Source: Pelagimonas sp017744045
Lineage (GTDB): Bacteria > Pseudomonadota > Alphaproteobacteria > Rhodobacterales > Rhodobacteraceae
DNA length: 64,000 nucleotides
Direction: 5' to 3' (one strand)
NCBI RefSeq assembly: GCF_017744045.1
Contig: NZ_JAGHRD010000001.1
Under the pieces are notes generated by a model, which worked only from the letters and a program-made list of their open reading frames with translations, ran no database searches and was not told where the DNA came from. A program made the translations under genes and the position numbers. Positions within the stretch are counted from its first letter, which is position 1. Every line of letters begins with the position of its first letter. Shown piece after piece: positions 44,407 through 54,112 of this stretch.

Positions 44407-45896
44407 TGCTGCCGCTCCTGCATAACCTGCGCGCTGCTATCATAAAGACCCGAGCGCCAATTGCGAAAGCCCCATTCCTGCCAGTTATCCAATGCGTTCA
44501 ATTGGTTGATCGGGCAGGATTGTGAAACGATGGACGCGTCAGGATGGCCAAGGGCTCCGCGCGCCGTCGGGTTCAAATGGCAGATGTAGCCAAAATCCGG
44601 TTTTTCCAAAGCCACGTTATGCTGCACGATTTGTTCGGCAAAGTTCACGAAACTGCAAATATAGAGGGTGATGATCGCCAACCCGGACCAAGCGCCAAGC
44701 AGCCAAAGGTTGGTTTCGCTGCGGGCCACTTGCCAGATCATCAACCCGAGGCCGACGGCAACCAGCCCCATCCAAATCATGGCGTAGATGCGCAGATAGG
44801 TCAGGCCGTAAACATCGACATATAGGTCAAGCCGCAGCAAGGCAGACAGACACAGAGCGATATTTTGGGCAAGCCACAGGTAAATCAGCGGTTTGGTCAT
44901 TTTGTGTTCAGTCACAAATGGCCGCGCCGCTAGGGCAAAGGCTCCGGCCAAGAGGGCGGTTCCAAGCAGCGGATAGGCCCCGCGATGGGCGTAACTGGCA
45001 TAGGTCATGCCCTCGGGCAGGCTCGCCCCGCCGAGGAAGATGCTGATATCCATGGCCGTTTGCACGCCAATCACCCCGTTGAACAACCAAAGCGCCCGCA
45101 GGCAGGACCCGGAGTTGATGCCAATAGCATCCAGCATCTTTGGCCAGTTTCCGGTTGGGGTTTCCGGCAGCGCCAGTTTTGTTGGTTCGCTGATCAAAAA
45201 CGGCGCAATCAACAGCGCGATCCCTCCCCAAAAGAATGCGCGGCTGAATAGGGTTTGCAGATCAAGATTGCTGACGACCAGCTTTTCAAGCACCGGGTTT
45301 GCATTCAACATCAGGCTGGCGAACAGGAATACACCTCCCAAGGGAAAGGCCCATTGGCGAAGCAAGTCTTTGACCGCACCCGAGGGCTTCCCTTGAGATC
45401 GTGCCATCAAAAACGGAGCGGTCAGGGGTTGCAAAAACCGGTCAGGCCATTTGGCGATGAATCCGGTTGTGGCCTCCAGCAGATCCCGCCACGTCTTGGA
45501 GCCGTTAAAGGCCCAAACCAGAGAGATCAGAAAGCCAAAGACCAGAAACGCCTTGGACAAGGGTTGCGAGAATTCGGTTACCGGCAGGCAAGACAGGACA
45601 AGCAACACGCTTGGCCCGACGACCAGGCGACGCGGTGACACCCCGAATGCGGCGGTAAAGAACAGGACCAGCGCGAAAACCGCCAATGACAGCCCGGCCT
45701 CTTTTTCCCAAAACAGGAGGTCTGCCAAAACGACCAACCACAACAACCCGGCCCATCGCGGGAAAGGCGTGTCCGTGGCACCGCTTGCGGTTTTTTCAGC
45801 GATAGGAGCCAATGGCTCGGGTGTCTCAACACTCATCCACCAGGCATCACGTTGTAGCGATCTTGGCAGGCCTCGGATTTCCATTGGTTCGATCAT
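44403..45896 (-). CDS. DUF4173 multi-spanning membrane protein
   Basis: 497 residues with about 10-12 membrane helices and the DUF4173 type core (GMTYASYAHRGAYPLLGTAL, LTYLRIYAMIWMGLVAVGLG). The N-terminus is a cytoplasmic stretch of about 45 residues. First gene of an operon with a response regulator and kinase, joined by a 4-base overlap. In such operons the membrane protein may sense or be controlled by the two-component pair. The start could also be the internal ATG five codons downstream. Confidence 0.8.
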   Translation of the reverse strand: MIEPMEIRGLPRSLQRDAWWMSVETPEPLAPIAEKTASGATDTPFPRWAGLLWLVVLADLLFWEKEAGLSLAVFALVLFFTAAFGVSPRRLVVGPSVLLVLSCLPVTEFSQPLSKAFLVFGFLISLVWAFNGSKTWRDLLEATTGFIAKWPDRFLQPLTAPFLMARSQGKPSGAVKDLLRQWAFPLGGVFLFASLMLNANPVLEKLVVSNLDLQTLFSRAFFWGGIALLIAPFLISEPTKLALPETPTGNWPKMLDAIGINSGSCLRALWLFNGVIGVQTAMDISIFLGGASLPEGMTYASYAHRGAYPLLGTALLAGAFALAARPFVTEHKMTKPLIYLWLAQNIALCLSALLRLDLYVDVYGLTYLRIYAMIWMGLVAVGLGLMIWQVARSETNLWLLGAWSGLAIITLYICSFVNFAEQIVQHNVALEKPDFGYICHLNPTARGALGHPDASIVSQSCPINQLNALDNWQEWGFRNWRSGLYDSSAQVMQERQQ

Positions 45897-46033
45897 CTCG
45901 GTCCCTCATGTTTTTATTGGGCCTTTTTTGCCGAAGCGGATGTGCAGGAGAGCCTGCGCAGTTGTGCAGGAATTGTGCAGAGGGTTGATTTTCGCCTCTG
46001 GACCAAAGGGAAAGGCGCGCCTAGGCTGCCGCC

Positions 46034-46978
46034 ATGATTGCCTATGTGTTCAAGCGTTTGACAGCTTTGATCCTCAGCCTTGCTGTGGCCTCTTTGGTGA
46101 TCTTCCTTGTGGTCGAAGTCGCGCCGGGTGATCCGGCCAGCTATATGTTGGGCATCAATGCACAGCCCGACACGGTGGCCGCCTTGCGGGCCGAATTGGG
46201 GTTGGATGTGCCCAAAACGCAGCGCTACCTGAATTGGGTTGGCGGCATGTTGGTGGGGGATTTCGGCACATCCTACACCTATCGCAGCCCGGTATCCGAG
46301 ATGGTGGCCGACCGCTTGTGGATTTCCTTGCCCCTGGCGCTGATGGCGCTGGCTTTGTCGACCTTGATTGCGATTCCGGCCGGTGTCTTGGCCGCCGCCC
46401 GGCGCGGCGGCGTGGCCGATGCGGGAGTGATGAGCGCAACACAGTTCGGCGTTGCGATCCCCAATTTCTGGTTCGCCATGCTTTTGGTCGCCCTGTTCGC
46501 GATCAAGCTGCGCTGGTTCCCATCGGGTGGTTTCCCTGGATGGGATGAACCGGCGGCTGCGTTCAAATCCCTGACCCTGCCCGCCATTGCCCTGGCCCTG
46601 CCGCAGGCGGCGATCCTGACGCGGGTCATGCGCTCATCCTTGATCGACATTCTGGGCGAAGATTTCATGCGCACCGCCCGCGCCAAAGGCTTGAGCCGCC
46701 GCCAAGCATTGTGGCGGCATGGGCTGCGCAATGCCCTTATCCCGGTCCTGACGATCATCGGGCTGCAATTCAGCTTTCTGCTCGCAGGCGCGATCATCAT
46801 TGAGCAGGTCTTTTTCTTACCGGGCCTTGGGCGGTTGGTGTTTCAAAGCATCTCGCAGCGCGATCTGATCGTTGTTGAAAGCGTGGTCATGCTGTTGGTC
46901 TTTGCGGTGATCACGGTGAATTTCCTTGTCGACCTGACCTATGCCATTGCCGACCCACGGTTAAGGCGGCGCGCATGA
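46034..46978 (+). CDS. Peptide-type ABC transporter permease (DppB/OppB family)
   Basis: 314 residues, six helices, with the N-terminal FKRLTALILSLAVASLVIFL and family signature PGDPASYML, and the EAA loop MRTARAKGLSRRQALWRHGL. Forms the inner-membrane channel with the next gene. Divergent from the DUF4173 operon across 137 bp that must hold both promoters. Confidence 0.94.
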   Translation: MIAYVFKRLTALILSLAVASLVIFLVVEVAPGDPASYMLGINAQPDTVAALRAELGLDVPKTQRYLNWVGGMLVGDFGTSYTYRSPVSEMVADRLWISLPLALMALALSTLIAIPAGVLAAARRGGVADAGVMSATQFGVAIPNFWFAMLLVALFAIKLRWFPSGGFPGWDEPAAAFKSLTLPAIALALPQAAILTRVMRSSLIDILGEDFMRTARAKGLSRRQALWRHGLRNALIPVLTIIGLQFSFLLAGAIIIEQVFFLPGLGRLVFQSISQRDLIVVESVVMLLVFAVITVNFLVDLTYAIADPRLRRRA

Positions 46979-47790
46979 ACAGGAACCTGATCATCGGGGC
47001 GTGTTTGTCCTCAGTTGTCTTGATTGGCGCTCTGGTCTCCTTTCTGTGGACACCCTTTGAAACCGACACGGTGAATATCGCCGCGCGGATGCGTTTGCCG
47101 GATGGGGCCAATTGGCTGGGCACCGATCACTTTGGTCGCGATCTATTGTCGATGATCATGGTGGGCGCGCGCACCTCTCTGGCTGTTGCTGTGGTGGCGG
47201 TTGGCATCGGGATGGGCGTTGGTGTGCCGTTGGGGCTGGCAGCTGCGGCAAAGCAAGGTAGCCTGCTGGACGAAGTCATTTCCCGCCTCAACGATCTGAT
47301 TTTTGCCTTTCCCTCTCTGGTTATCGCCATTCTGATCACAGCGGTTTTCGGGGCCGGTGCGGTCAATGCGATCATTGCCATCGGCATTTTTAACATCCCG
47401 GTCTTTGCCCGCCTGTCGCGTGGCGCAGCGCTGAGCCTTTGGCAGCGGGAATTCATCCTTGCGGCGCGCACAGCGGGCAAAACCGCAACCAGGATCAGCG
47501 TCGAACACATCTTGCCCAATATTGCCAATCTGCTGATCGTGCAGGGCACAATCCAATTCTCCTTGGGCATCCTGGCCGAAGCAGGCCTGTCTTATGTCGG
47601 CCTTGGCGCGCAGCCCCCGGTACCGTCCTGGGGGCGGATGCTCGCGGATGCGCAAACCATGGTGTCGCTTGCGCCGCATGTGGCGATTGTACCCGGCATG
47701 GCGATTGTTCTGACGGTTTTGGGGCTGAACCTGTTGGGCGACGGGCTGCGCGATGCTTTGGACCCGAAATTGCGGCGGAGGGTGGCATGA
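46975..47790 (+). CDS. Peptide-type ABC transporter permease (DppC/OppC family)
   Basis: 271 residues. DppC-type signature WLGTDHFGRDLLSMIMVGAR and the EAA loop FILAARTAGKTATRISVEHI. Overlaps the preceding permease by 4 bases and the ATPase gene by 4, a single translational unit. Confidence 0.94.
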   Translation: MNRNLIIGACLSSVVLIGALVSFLWTPFETDTVNIAARMRLPDGANWLGTDHFGRDLLSMIMVGARTSLAVAVVAVGIGMGVGVPLGLAAAAKQGSLLDEVISRLNDLIFAFPSLVIAILITAVFGAGAVNAIIAIGIFNIPVFARLSRGAALSLWQREFILAARTAGKTATRISVEHILPNIANLLIVQGTIQFSLGILAEAGLSYVGLGAQPPVPSWGRMLADAQTMVSLAPHVAIVPGMAIVLTVLGLNLLGDGLRDALDPKLRRRVA

Positions 47791-49391
47791 CCGGCTTGCT
47801 GCAAGTGCAGGATCTTTCCGTGTCGATCCAGGGCAAGCGGGTCTTGGACAAGGTTTCGCTAGAGATACAATCGGGTGAAATCCTCGCTCTGACTGGCGAG
47901 TCCGGGTCCGGCAAATCCATGACGGCTTTGGCGATCATGGGCTTGTTGCCAAATGCCGCCCATGTCGAAGGGGAGGTCCAGTTGCAAGGGCAGGAACTGC
48001 TGGCCCAGACCGAGCAGCAGAAGTGCGCCATTCGCGGGGCCGAGATCGGCATGGTGTTTCAGGAACCGATGACCGCGCTCAACCCGGTGCAAAGCATCGG
48101 TCAGCAGGTGGCGGAGACCATTCGTGTGCACACCGACGCGACCCGAAAACAGGCCTGGGCGCGGGCGGCGGATGTACTGACCAAGGTCGGCCTGCCACAA
48201 GATCGCTTTCCCATGGGGCGGTTCCCGCACGAGCTTTCGGGTGGGCAACGCCAGCGGGTGGTGATTGCCATGGCCATCGCCCTGCGCCCGAAACTGTTGA
48301 TCGCGGATGAGCCCACTACGGCTTTGGATGTCACCACCCAGGCTCAGATTTTGGAACTGCTCAAGGATCTTTGCAAAAGCGAAGGGCTGGCTTTGCTGAT
48401 GATCACCCATGATCTTGCGGTGGTCTCGCAGATGGCCGACCGGATTGCGGTGATGAAATCGGGGCAGATTGTCGAACAGGCGGTGACGCAAGACCTCTTT
48501 GCACAGATGTCTCACCCCTATACGCGTGCGCTGTTTGCAGCATCGGCCCATCAGGCGGATCTTGCGGATATTGATCTGGGCGACCCACTGCTGCGGGTTC
48601 AAAACGTATCGCGCGACTACCTGTTGCCGCGCCCGCACCCTTTCGCGGCGCATCCGCGCTTTCGCGCCGTGCGTGATGTCTCTTTTGACCTTTCAGCGGG
48701 CGAAAGGGTGGGTTTGGTCGGTGAATCCGGCTGTGGTAAGTCGACCCTGACCCGCGCCATTCTTGGGCTTGATCCGGTGAGCGCCGGGGATATTCGTCTT
48801 GATGGCGCGCCGGTTTATTCCAACGGCAAACCCAACCGGTATGTGCAGCGCCAGATCCAAGTGGTGTTCCAGGACCCGTTCGGCAGCTTCAACCCGCGTC
48901 ACAAAGTGGAGCGGTTGATCACCGAGCCCTTCCACCTGTTGGACGATCCGCCCACCGGCACCGCGCGCCAAAACGCTATCGAGGAGGCGCTCGAGGCGGT
49001 CGGCCTTTCAGCTGGCGATGCCCAGAAATACCCGCATGCCTTTTCTGGCGGGCAACGACAGCGCCTTGCCATTGCCCGCGCGCTAATCATCCGGCCCAAA
49101 CTGATTGTCTTTGACGAAGCGGTGTCGGCCTTGGACGTGCGCGTAAGGGCGCAGATCCTTGATCTGATCGCTGAGCTGAGCCGCGATTACGGCCTCGCCT
49201 ATCTGTTTATCTCGCATGACCTTAGCGTTGTGCGTTCGATCACGGATCGGGTCATGGTGATGAAATCCGGTCAGATCGTGGAACATGGTGAAACCGCGCG
49301 TGTCTTTGATGCGCCTGAACATCGCTATACCCAAAACCTGATCGCCGCCGCACCTCGTTTGCCAGAATTAGGAGAAAGACATGTGTCCTGA
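47787..49391 (+). CDS. Fused double ATPase of the peptide-type ABC transporter (DppD-DppF)
   Basis: 534 residues from the ATG at 47787; two complete ABC domains in one chain. First domain: Walker A GESGSGKS, signature LSGGQRQR, Walker B LLIADEPTTALD. Second: GESGCGKS, FSGGQRQR, LIVFDEAVSALDV. Energises uptake of peptides or similar solutes. No periplasmic binding-protein gene is in the cluster. The end overlaps the aldehyde dehydrogenase start by 11 bases. Confidence 0.94.
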   Translation: MTGLLQVQDLSVSIQGKRVLDKVSLEIQSGEILALTGESGSGKSMTALAIMGLLPNAAHVEGEVQLQGQELLAQTEQQKCAIRGAEIGMVFQEPMTALNPVQSIGQQVAETIRVHTDATRKQAWARAADVLTKVGLPQDRFPMGRFPHELSGGQRQRVVIAMAIALRPKLLIADEPTTALDVTTQAQILELLKDLCKSEGLALLMITHDLAVVSQMADRIAVMKSGQIVEQAVTQDLFAQMSHPYTRALFAASAHQADLADIDLGDPLLRVQNVSRDYLLPRPHPFAAHPRFRAVRDVSFDLSAGERVGLVGESGCGKSTLTRAILGLDPVSAGDIRLDGAPVYSNGKPNRYVQRQIQVVFQDPFGSFNPRHKVERLITEPFHLLDDPPTGTARQNAIEEALEAVGLSAGDAQKYPHAFSGGQRQRLAIARALIIRPKLIVFDEAVSALDVRVRAQILDLIAELSRDYGLAYLFISHDLSVVRSITDRVMVMKSGQIVEHGETARVFDAPEHRYTQNLIAAAPRLPELGERHVS

Positions 49392-50823
49392 GCTACCGTT
49401 TGACCCGAGCCATGTTCTGATCGGTGGGCAGTGGCAGGCTGTTGCGCAGCATGTAACGCTGACCAACCCCTCTGACCGGTCAGAGCTGGCGAAAATTGCC
49501 CGCGCCGGAGAGGCAGAGGTTGATGCGGCTGTTCAGGCGGCGCAATCCGCTTTGGATGGTGCCTGGGGCGAATTCACCGCCGTGGAGCGTGGCCGGGTTT
49601 TGACGCGGTTGGGCCAGTTGGTGTTGGAGCATGTCGATCTGCTGACCGAACTCGAAGCCTTGGACGTTGGCAAGCCGATCACGCAAGCCCGGGCTGATGC
49701 GGTGGCCTTGGCACGCTATTGCGAATTTTATGGCGGGGCAGCAGATAAGGTGCATGGGCAAAGCATCCCCTATCTGGACGGCTATACGGTCTATACCATG
49801 CGGGAACCCCATGGAGTGACCGGGCATATCGTGCCCTGGAATTACCCCATGCAGATCATTGGGCGCTCGGTCGGTGCGGCTTTGGCCATGGGCAATGCCT
49901 GTGTGTTGAAACCAGCCGAAGATGCCTGTTTGACGGCGCTGATGTTTGCATATTTGGCGCAAAAGGCCGGGCTGCCGGATGGCGCGCTGAATGTTGTCCC
50001 CGGTCTGGGGGCCGAGGCTGGGGCGGCGCTGGCCGGGCATCCGGCTGTCAATCACCTCAGCTTTACCGGCTCGGTTGAGACCGGAGCAGCCGTACAGCAG
50101 GCGGCGGGGCGGAATGTGGTGCCGGTCACGCTTGAGCTTGGCGGGAAATCACCGCAGATCGTGTTCGACGACGCCGACCTTGAGGCTGCTTTACCGTTTC
50201 TGGTGAATGCGGGCTTGCAGAACGCCGGGCAGACCTGCTCTGCCTCGTCCCGGATTTTGGTGCACAGGTCTCGTTTGGAGGAGGTGTGTCAGCGCATGGC
50301 CGAGGTCTATCGTGGCAAGCGTATTGGCATTGCATCAAGCGATCCGGATATCGGACCGCTGATCAATGCCCGGCAACGCGACAAGGTGCTGGGTTTGCTG
50401 GAGCAAGCGGGCGACCTGCCGAATTTGGCAGAAAGCACGCCGGACGAGGATCTGCCTGACGGGTTTTACGTGCCTGCGCGGCTTTATGGCCCTGTGGCAC
50501 CCGATCACGACTTGGCCCAGAAAGAGATCTTTGGCCCGGTTCAGGTGATCATCCCGTTTGAGACTGAAGAAGAGGCTGTCCGCATTGCCAATGGCACCGA
50601 TTATGGCCTTGTGGCTGGTATCTGGACGCGCGATGGCGCGCGGCAGATGCGACTGGTGAAAAAGCTGAAAAGCGGTCAGGTCTTTATCAACAATTACGGT
50701 GCCGGTGGCGGGGTTGAGCTGCCCTTTGGCGGCATTGGAAAGTCCGGGCATGGGCGGGAAAAAGGATTTGAGGCGTTATACGGGTTTTCGGTTCTGAAAA
50801 CCGTGGCGGCCTATCATGGGTGA
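49381..50823 (+). CDS. NAD(P)-dependent aldehyde dehydrogenase
   Basis: 480 residues. Cofactor region GVTGHIVPWNYPMQIIGRSV and FTGSVETGAAVQQAAG, catalytic Glu in VTLELGGKSP, nucleophile Cys in NAGQTCSASSR. Resembles betaine- or amino-aldehyde dehydrogenases. Being translated from inside the ABC ATPase gene ties it to the transport substrate. Specific substrate not determinable. Confidence 0.92.
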   Translation: MCPELPFDPSHVLIGGQWQAVAQHVTLTNPSDRSELAKIARAGEAEVDAAVQAAQSALDGAWGEFTAVERGRVLTRLGQLVLEHVDLLTELEALDVGKPITQARADAVALARYCEFYGGAADKVHGQSIPYLDGYTVYTMREPHGVTGHIVPWNYPMQIIGRSVGAALAMGNACVLKPAEDACLTALMFAYLAQKAGLPDGALNVVPGLGAEAGAALAGHPAVNHLSFTGSVETGAAVQQAAGRNVVPVTLELGGKSPQIVFDDADLEAALPFLVNAGLQNAGQTCSASSRILVHRSRLEEVCQRMAEVYRGKRIGIASSDPDIGPLINARQRDKVLGLLEQAGDLPNLAESTPDEDLPDGFYVPARLYGPVAPDHDLAQKEIFGPVQVIIPFETEEEAVRIANGTDYGLVAGIWTRDGARQMRLVKKLKSGQVFINNYGAGGGVELPFGGIGKSGHGREKGFEALYGFSVLKTVAAYHG

Positions 50824-50835
50824 GGGAGGATTAAG

Positions 50836-51576
50836 ATGAGATTGCAGGGCAAACGCGCAATTGTCACCGGGGCGGCGTCTGGCTTTGGGGCCGGGATCGC
50901 GCAGCGTTTTTTGACCGAAGGCGCGCAGGTTCTGGTCGCTGATATCAATGGTGACGCGGCAGAGGCATTTGTGACCGAGCATGGCGGGATCGCCTGCCGC
51001 GTTGATGTCTCTGACCGGGCAAGCGTGGCTGAAATGGTCACGCAGGCCAATGATCAGATGGGGGGCGTCGATATCTTGGTGAACAATGCCGGAGTGACCC
51101 ATTTGCCGACACCATTGGATGAGGTCAGCGAAGAAGAATTCGACCGGGTTTTCGCGGTGAATTGCAAATCGGTCTATTTGACAGCCCAAGCTTTGGTGCC
51201 GCAGTTCAAACAACAGGGAAGCGGCGCGATTTTGAACATTGCCTCAACGGCGGGCGTATCGCCTCGGCCGCGTCTGAACTGGTACAACGCCTCCAAAGGT
51301 TGGATGATCACCGCAACGCGGACCATGGCTGTGGAACTGGCCCCCGAGGGCATAAGGGTCAATGCGTTGAACCCGGTTGCAGGGGAAACCCCGCTGCTCA
51401 AAAGCTTTATGGGGGAGGACACGCCAGAGATCCGGACAAAATTCCTGTCAACGATCCCGCTGGGGCGGTTTTCTACGCCCGAGGACCTCGCCAATGCAGC
51501 GCTGTATCTGTGTTCGGACGAGGCCAGCATGGTGACTGGAGTCTGCATGGAAGTTGATGGCGGGCGCTGCATCTAA
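50836..51576 (+). CDS. Short-chain dehydrogenase/reductase
   Basis: 246 residues. Classical SDR: VTGAASGFGAGIAQRF for NAD(P), NNAG (VNNAGVTHLP), catalytic Ser in ILNIASTAG, and the YxxxK pair in WYNASKGWM. The acidic residue after the second strand (VADINGD) favours NAD. It follows the aldehyde dehydrogenase by 12 bp; together they could oxidise an alcohol to an acid. Confidence 0.92.
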   Translation: MRLQGKRAIVTGAASGFGAGIAQRFLTEGAQVLVADINGDAAEAFVTEHGGIACRVDVSDRASVAEMVTQANDQMGGVDILVNNAGVTHLPTPLDEVSEEEFDRVFAVNCKSVYLTAQALVPQFKQQGSGAILNIASTAGVSPRPRLNWYNASKGWMITATRTMAVELAPEGIRVNALNPVAGETPLLKSFMGEDTPEIRTKFLSTIPLGRFSTPEDLANAALYLCSDEASMVTGVCMEVDGGRCI

Positions 51577-51633
51577 GGCGCTGCTCATCGGCCCGATTGG
51601 GCCGCCTCGCGATTTTTGGGAAAGGGGTGTCGC

Positions 51634-52638
51634 ATGAAACCGGGTACACGGAATTTGATCACGGATGTTGCAGGTTTGCGCGTGGGCAATTCGCAGGATG
51701 CTGCGCTAAAAACCGGCACAACCGTATTGGTGTCTGACGCGCCTTTCACCACCTCTGTCGCCGTTCATGGCGGCGCACCTGGCACGCGGGAGACCGACCT
51801 ATTGGCCCCGGACAAATCCGCACCGGGCGTAGATGCGCTGGTCTTGTCTGGTGGCAGCGCCTTTGGCTTGGCCGCTGCACAGGGGGTGATGGATGCCTTG
51901 CACGAACAGGGGCGCGGGTTTGAGGTGTTTTCCGCCCGCGTTCCCATCGTTCCAGCAGCGATCATTTTCGACTTGCTGAATGGCGGTGCCAAGGATTGGG
52001 GCGAAAACCCCTATCCAGCTTTGGGGCGCGCGGCATTGGCCGATGCCTCGGTGGAGTTCGAGCTGGGAACAGTCGGGGCAGGGGCCGGGGCGCAAACGGC
52101 CATGCATAAGGGCGGTTTGGGCTCGGCCAGTCTGGTTTTGCCCGGCGGAGCGACGGTTGGCGCGCTGGTGGCGGTCAATCCGATGGGTAGCGTCACGACG
52201 CCGTCAGGCCGGCATTTCTGGGCGGCACCGTTTGAGATCAACAAGGAATTTGGCGGGCTGGGAACGGACACCAATCCCGGCATCACCCTTCCCCCCAGCC
52301 GTAAGGTGCCGGCCATGGCGAGCCTTGGGAATACCACGATTGCCATTGTCGCCACCGATGCCCGGTTGGACAAGGCACAATGCCACCGCATGGCGGTTGC
52401 CGCGCATGATGGAATGGCGCGGGCAATCCTGCCCGCTCATAGCCCGATGGATGGTGACCTGGTCTTTGCGTCCTCAACCGGCAGTCATGAACTGGCTGAT
52501 CCGGGGATCGAATTGGCCGCTATTGGTCACGCGGCCAGCCTGTGCCTAGCCCGCGCCATTGCCCGCGCAGTTTGGGAGGCGACCCCGGAACCCGGGGACA
52601 CCTTGCCGACCATCCGACAGGATCTGGGCCTTATTTAA
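51634..52638 (+). CDS. P1-family (DmpA/BapA-like) aminopeptidase
   Basis: 334 residues from the ATG at 51634. N-terminal nucleophile hydrolase that self-cleaves; the family core is visible in GGAPGTRETDLL, LSGGSAFGLAAAQGVMDAL and NTTIAIVATDARLDKAQCHR, where the Thr after Asn is the likely nucleophile of the beta subunit. Such enzymes release N-terminal D-amino or beta-amino acids from peptides. Last gene of the ABC-ALDH-SDR cluster. Confidence 0.9.
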   Translation: MKPGTRNLITDVAGLRVGNSQDAALKTGTTVLVSDAPFTTSVAVHGGAPGTRETDLLAPDKSAPGVDALVLSGGSAFGLAAAQGVMDALHEQGRGFEVFSARVPIVPAAIIFDLLNGGAKDWGENPYPALGRAALADASVEFELGTVGAGAGAQTAMHKGGLGSASLVLPGGATVGALVAVNPMGSVTTPSGRHFWAAPFEINKEFGGLGTDTNPGITLPPSRKVPAMASLGNTTIAIVATDARLDKAQCHRMAVAAHDGMARAILPAHSPMDGDLVFASSTGSHELADPGIELAAIGHAASLCLARAIARAVWEATPEPGDTLPTIRQDLGLI

Positions 52639-53419
52639 GGATGGGCGGGCTGTCTGGGTCTGACCCGGGTGTGACCGGTTCGTAGGTTGGAGCCTTGGGC
52701 GCTTCGGGCAGGTCGAAACGCAAGGCAACCCGCGCCAGTTCTGCGGTCAGGATATCGCTATCCTCGACAAAGGCGACATCCAGCATTCCGGCCTCAAGCC
52801 CCGAGAAAACCAACGCGTCGTTCACGGCTCCGGCCAAGGCGCGCTGGGCTTCGGGAATGGCCCCGGTGATGCCCAGCAAATGCCCCTGACTGCCATCATC
52901 ATAGGTCACATGCGCCAGATAGGCCGAACGCGCCAACCCGGCGGCGCTGGCAAGCTTGGCATCCAGGCTGGACAGCAAGTCTTGCGGCAGGCCCATCGGT
53001 GCGGCCAACTTTTCGGGCGTCGCCTCACGTTCCTGAGGACCGTGATCCAGTGTCCCACAGAGCCAATTCACCCCTTCGGGCGGCAACAGGAATTCGGACG
53101 GGGCGACCTCGGGGTTCAGAGCAATACCGATCCCCTGGCCTGCCAGCATCTGCGCCAAGGCGCGGCCGTGCAAGGCGGCATAGGGCACCGGGCGACCTGC
53201 AAATTGAGAAATGCGATCTTCGCGATCAAACACCAGAACAAAGGCGGCATCCTGTACTTCGAAAACTTCGGGCTCGATGTTTTCACCCTCAGGCTCTTTG
53301 CTGAGCATCAGGAAAAGTTCGGAACTGGCCAAGGCATCGTAGAACCGCAATCGCGCCACGTCGTCCTCGGGCGCGGCGTTCATGGCGGCAAAGGCTGTGT
53401 CGATCAAGGTGTCAGGCAT
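52631..53419 (-). CDS. SseB-family protein
   Basis: 262 residues with an SseB N-terminal domain (ARLRFYDALASSELFLMLSK, FVLVFDREDRISQFAG) and a C-terminal SseB-like region (YLAHVTYDDGSQGHLLGITG). Family role is poorly known. Its ATG overlaps the UDG-like gene stop by 8 bases, and it ends against the P1 peptidase gene with an 8-base tail overlap. Confidence 0.82.
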   Translation of the reverse strand: MPDTLIDTAFAAMNAAPEDDVARLRFYDALASSELFLMLSKEPEGENIEPEVFEVQDAAFVLVFDREDRISQFAGRPVPYAALHGRALAQMLAGQGIGIALNPEVAPSEFLLPPEGVNWLCGTLDHGPQEREATPEKLAAPMGLPQDLLSSLDAKLASAAGLARSAYLAHVTYDDGSQGHLLGITGAIPEAQRALAGAVNDALVFSGLEAGMLDVAFVEDSDILTAELARVALRFDLPEAPKAPTYEPVTPGSDPDSPPILK

Positions 53420-54008
53420 TCAAGACCTCTTGGATGCGGGTTCTGAGCACGGGCAGCAGCTCGGCTTCGAACCAGGGATTTCGTTTCAGCCAAGCGGTAT
53501 TGCGCCAGGATGGGTGCGGCAAGGGGATTACCCCGGGCGCATAATCGCGCCAATGCGCCACCGTGTCACTGACATTGCGTTTCGGGTGATCAAAACCGCT
53601 CAGGTGCCATTTCTGCGCATAGCCGCCGATCAAAAGCGTCAGCTGGATTTGGGGCATATGGCCTAAAACACGTTTGCGCCATGTCTTGGCGCAGATGGCG
53701 GGGGGGGGCAGGTCGGATCCTTTGCGATATCCGGGAAAGCAAAACCCCATCGGCAAAATACCAATGCGGGATGCGTCGTAAAAGGTCGTCTGGTCCACTT
53801 GCATCCAGTCCCGAAGCCGGTCGCCCGAGGGGTCGGTAAACGGCTTGCCGGACAGATGCACTTTCATTCCCGGTGCCTGCCCAGCAACCAAAATGCGCGC
53901 GGTTTCCGAGACGCGAAGCACAGGGCGCGGTTCATGCGCGGTTTCCGTGCTGGCAAAGCGATCAGCGCAAAGCGTGCAGGCCCGGATTTCTGACAAAAGA
54001 GCGTCCAT
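53412..54008 (-). CDS. Uracil-DNA-glycosylase superfamily protein
   Basis: 198 residues. Motif A in VAGQAPGMKVHLSGKPFTDP and motif B in LPHPSWRNTAWLKRNPWF, typical of the UDG superfamily member that lacks a Fe-S cluster. The N-terminal CTLCADRF has only two Cys, so a four-Cys cluster is unlikely. Function in base excision is plausible but not certain for this branch. Confidence 0.82.
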   Translation of the reverse strand: MDALLSEIRACTLCADRFASTETAHEPRPVLRVSETARILVAGQAPGMKVHLSGKPFTDPSGDRLRDWMQVDQTTFYDASRIGILPMGFCFPGYRKGSDLPPPAICAKTWRKRVLGHMPQIQLTLLIGGYAQKWHLSGFDHPKRNVSDTVAHWRDYAPGVIPLPHPSWRNTAWLKRNPWFEAELLPVLRTRIQEVLNA

Positions 54009-54052
54009 GCCCCCTGATCTATCGCAGTGTCTGAAAATGCCCAGAGCTTTTC

Positions 54053-54072
54053 ATTTCGATAAATGTCGAAAT
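54053..54072. promoter_or_regulatory. ArsR operator, distal
   Basis: A 20 bp perfect dyad with arms ATTTCGA and TCGAAAT around six bases, i.e. ATTTC-N10-GAAAT. It lies 40 bp upstream of the identical-architecture proximal site and also touches the promoter side of the divergent UDG-like gene. Confidence 0.75.
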
Positions 54073-54092
54073 AAAGCTTGCGTTGGCAGCTC

Positions 54093-54112
54093 ATTTCGAC
54101 AAAACTAGAAAT
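54093..54112. promoter_or_regulatory. ArsR operator, proximal
   Basis: ATTTC-N10-GAAAT ending on the base before the ArsR ATG at 54113. A possible promoter (TTGCGT 54078-54083, 17 bp, AAAACT 54101-54106) would start transcription near the ATG, so the message may be leaderless. Confidence 0.7.
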
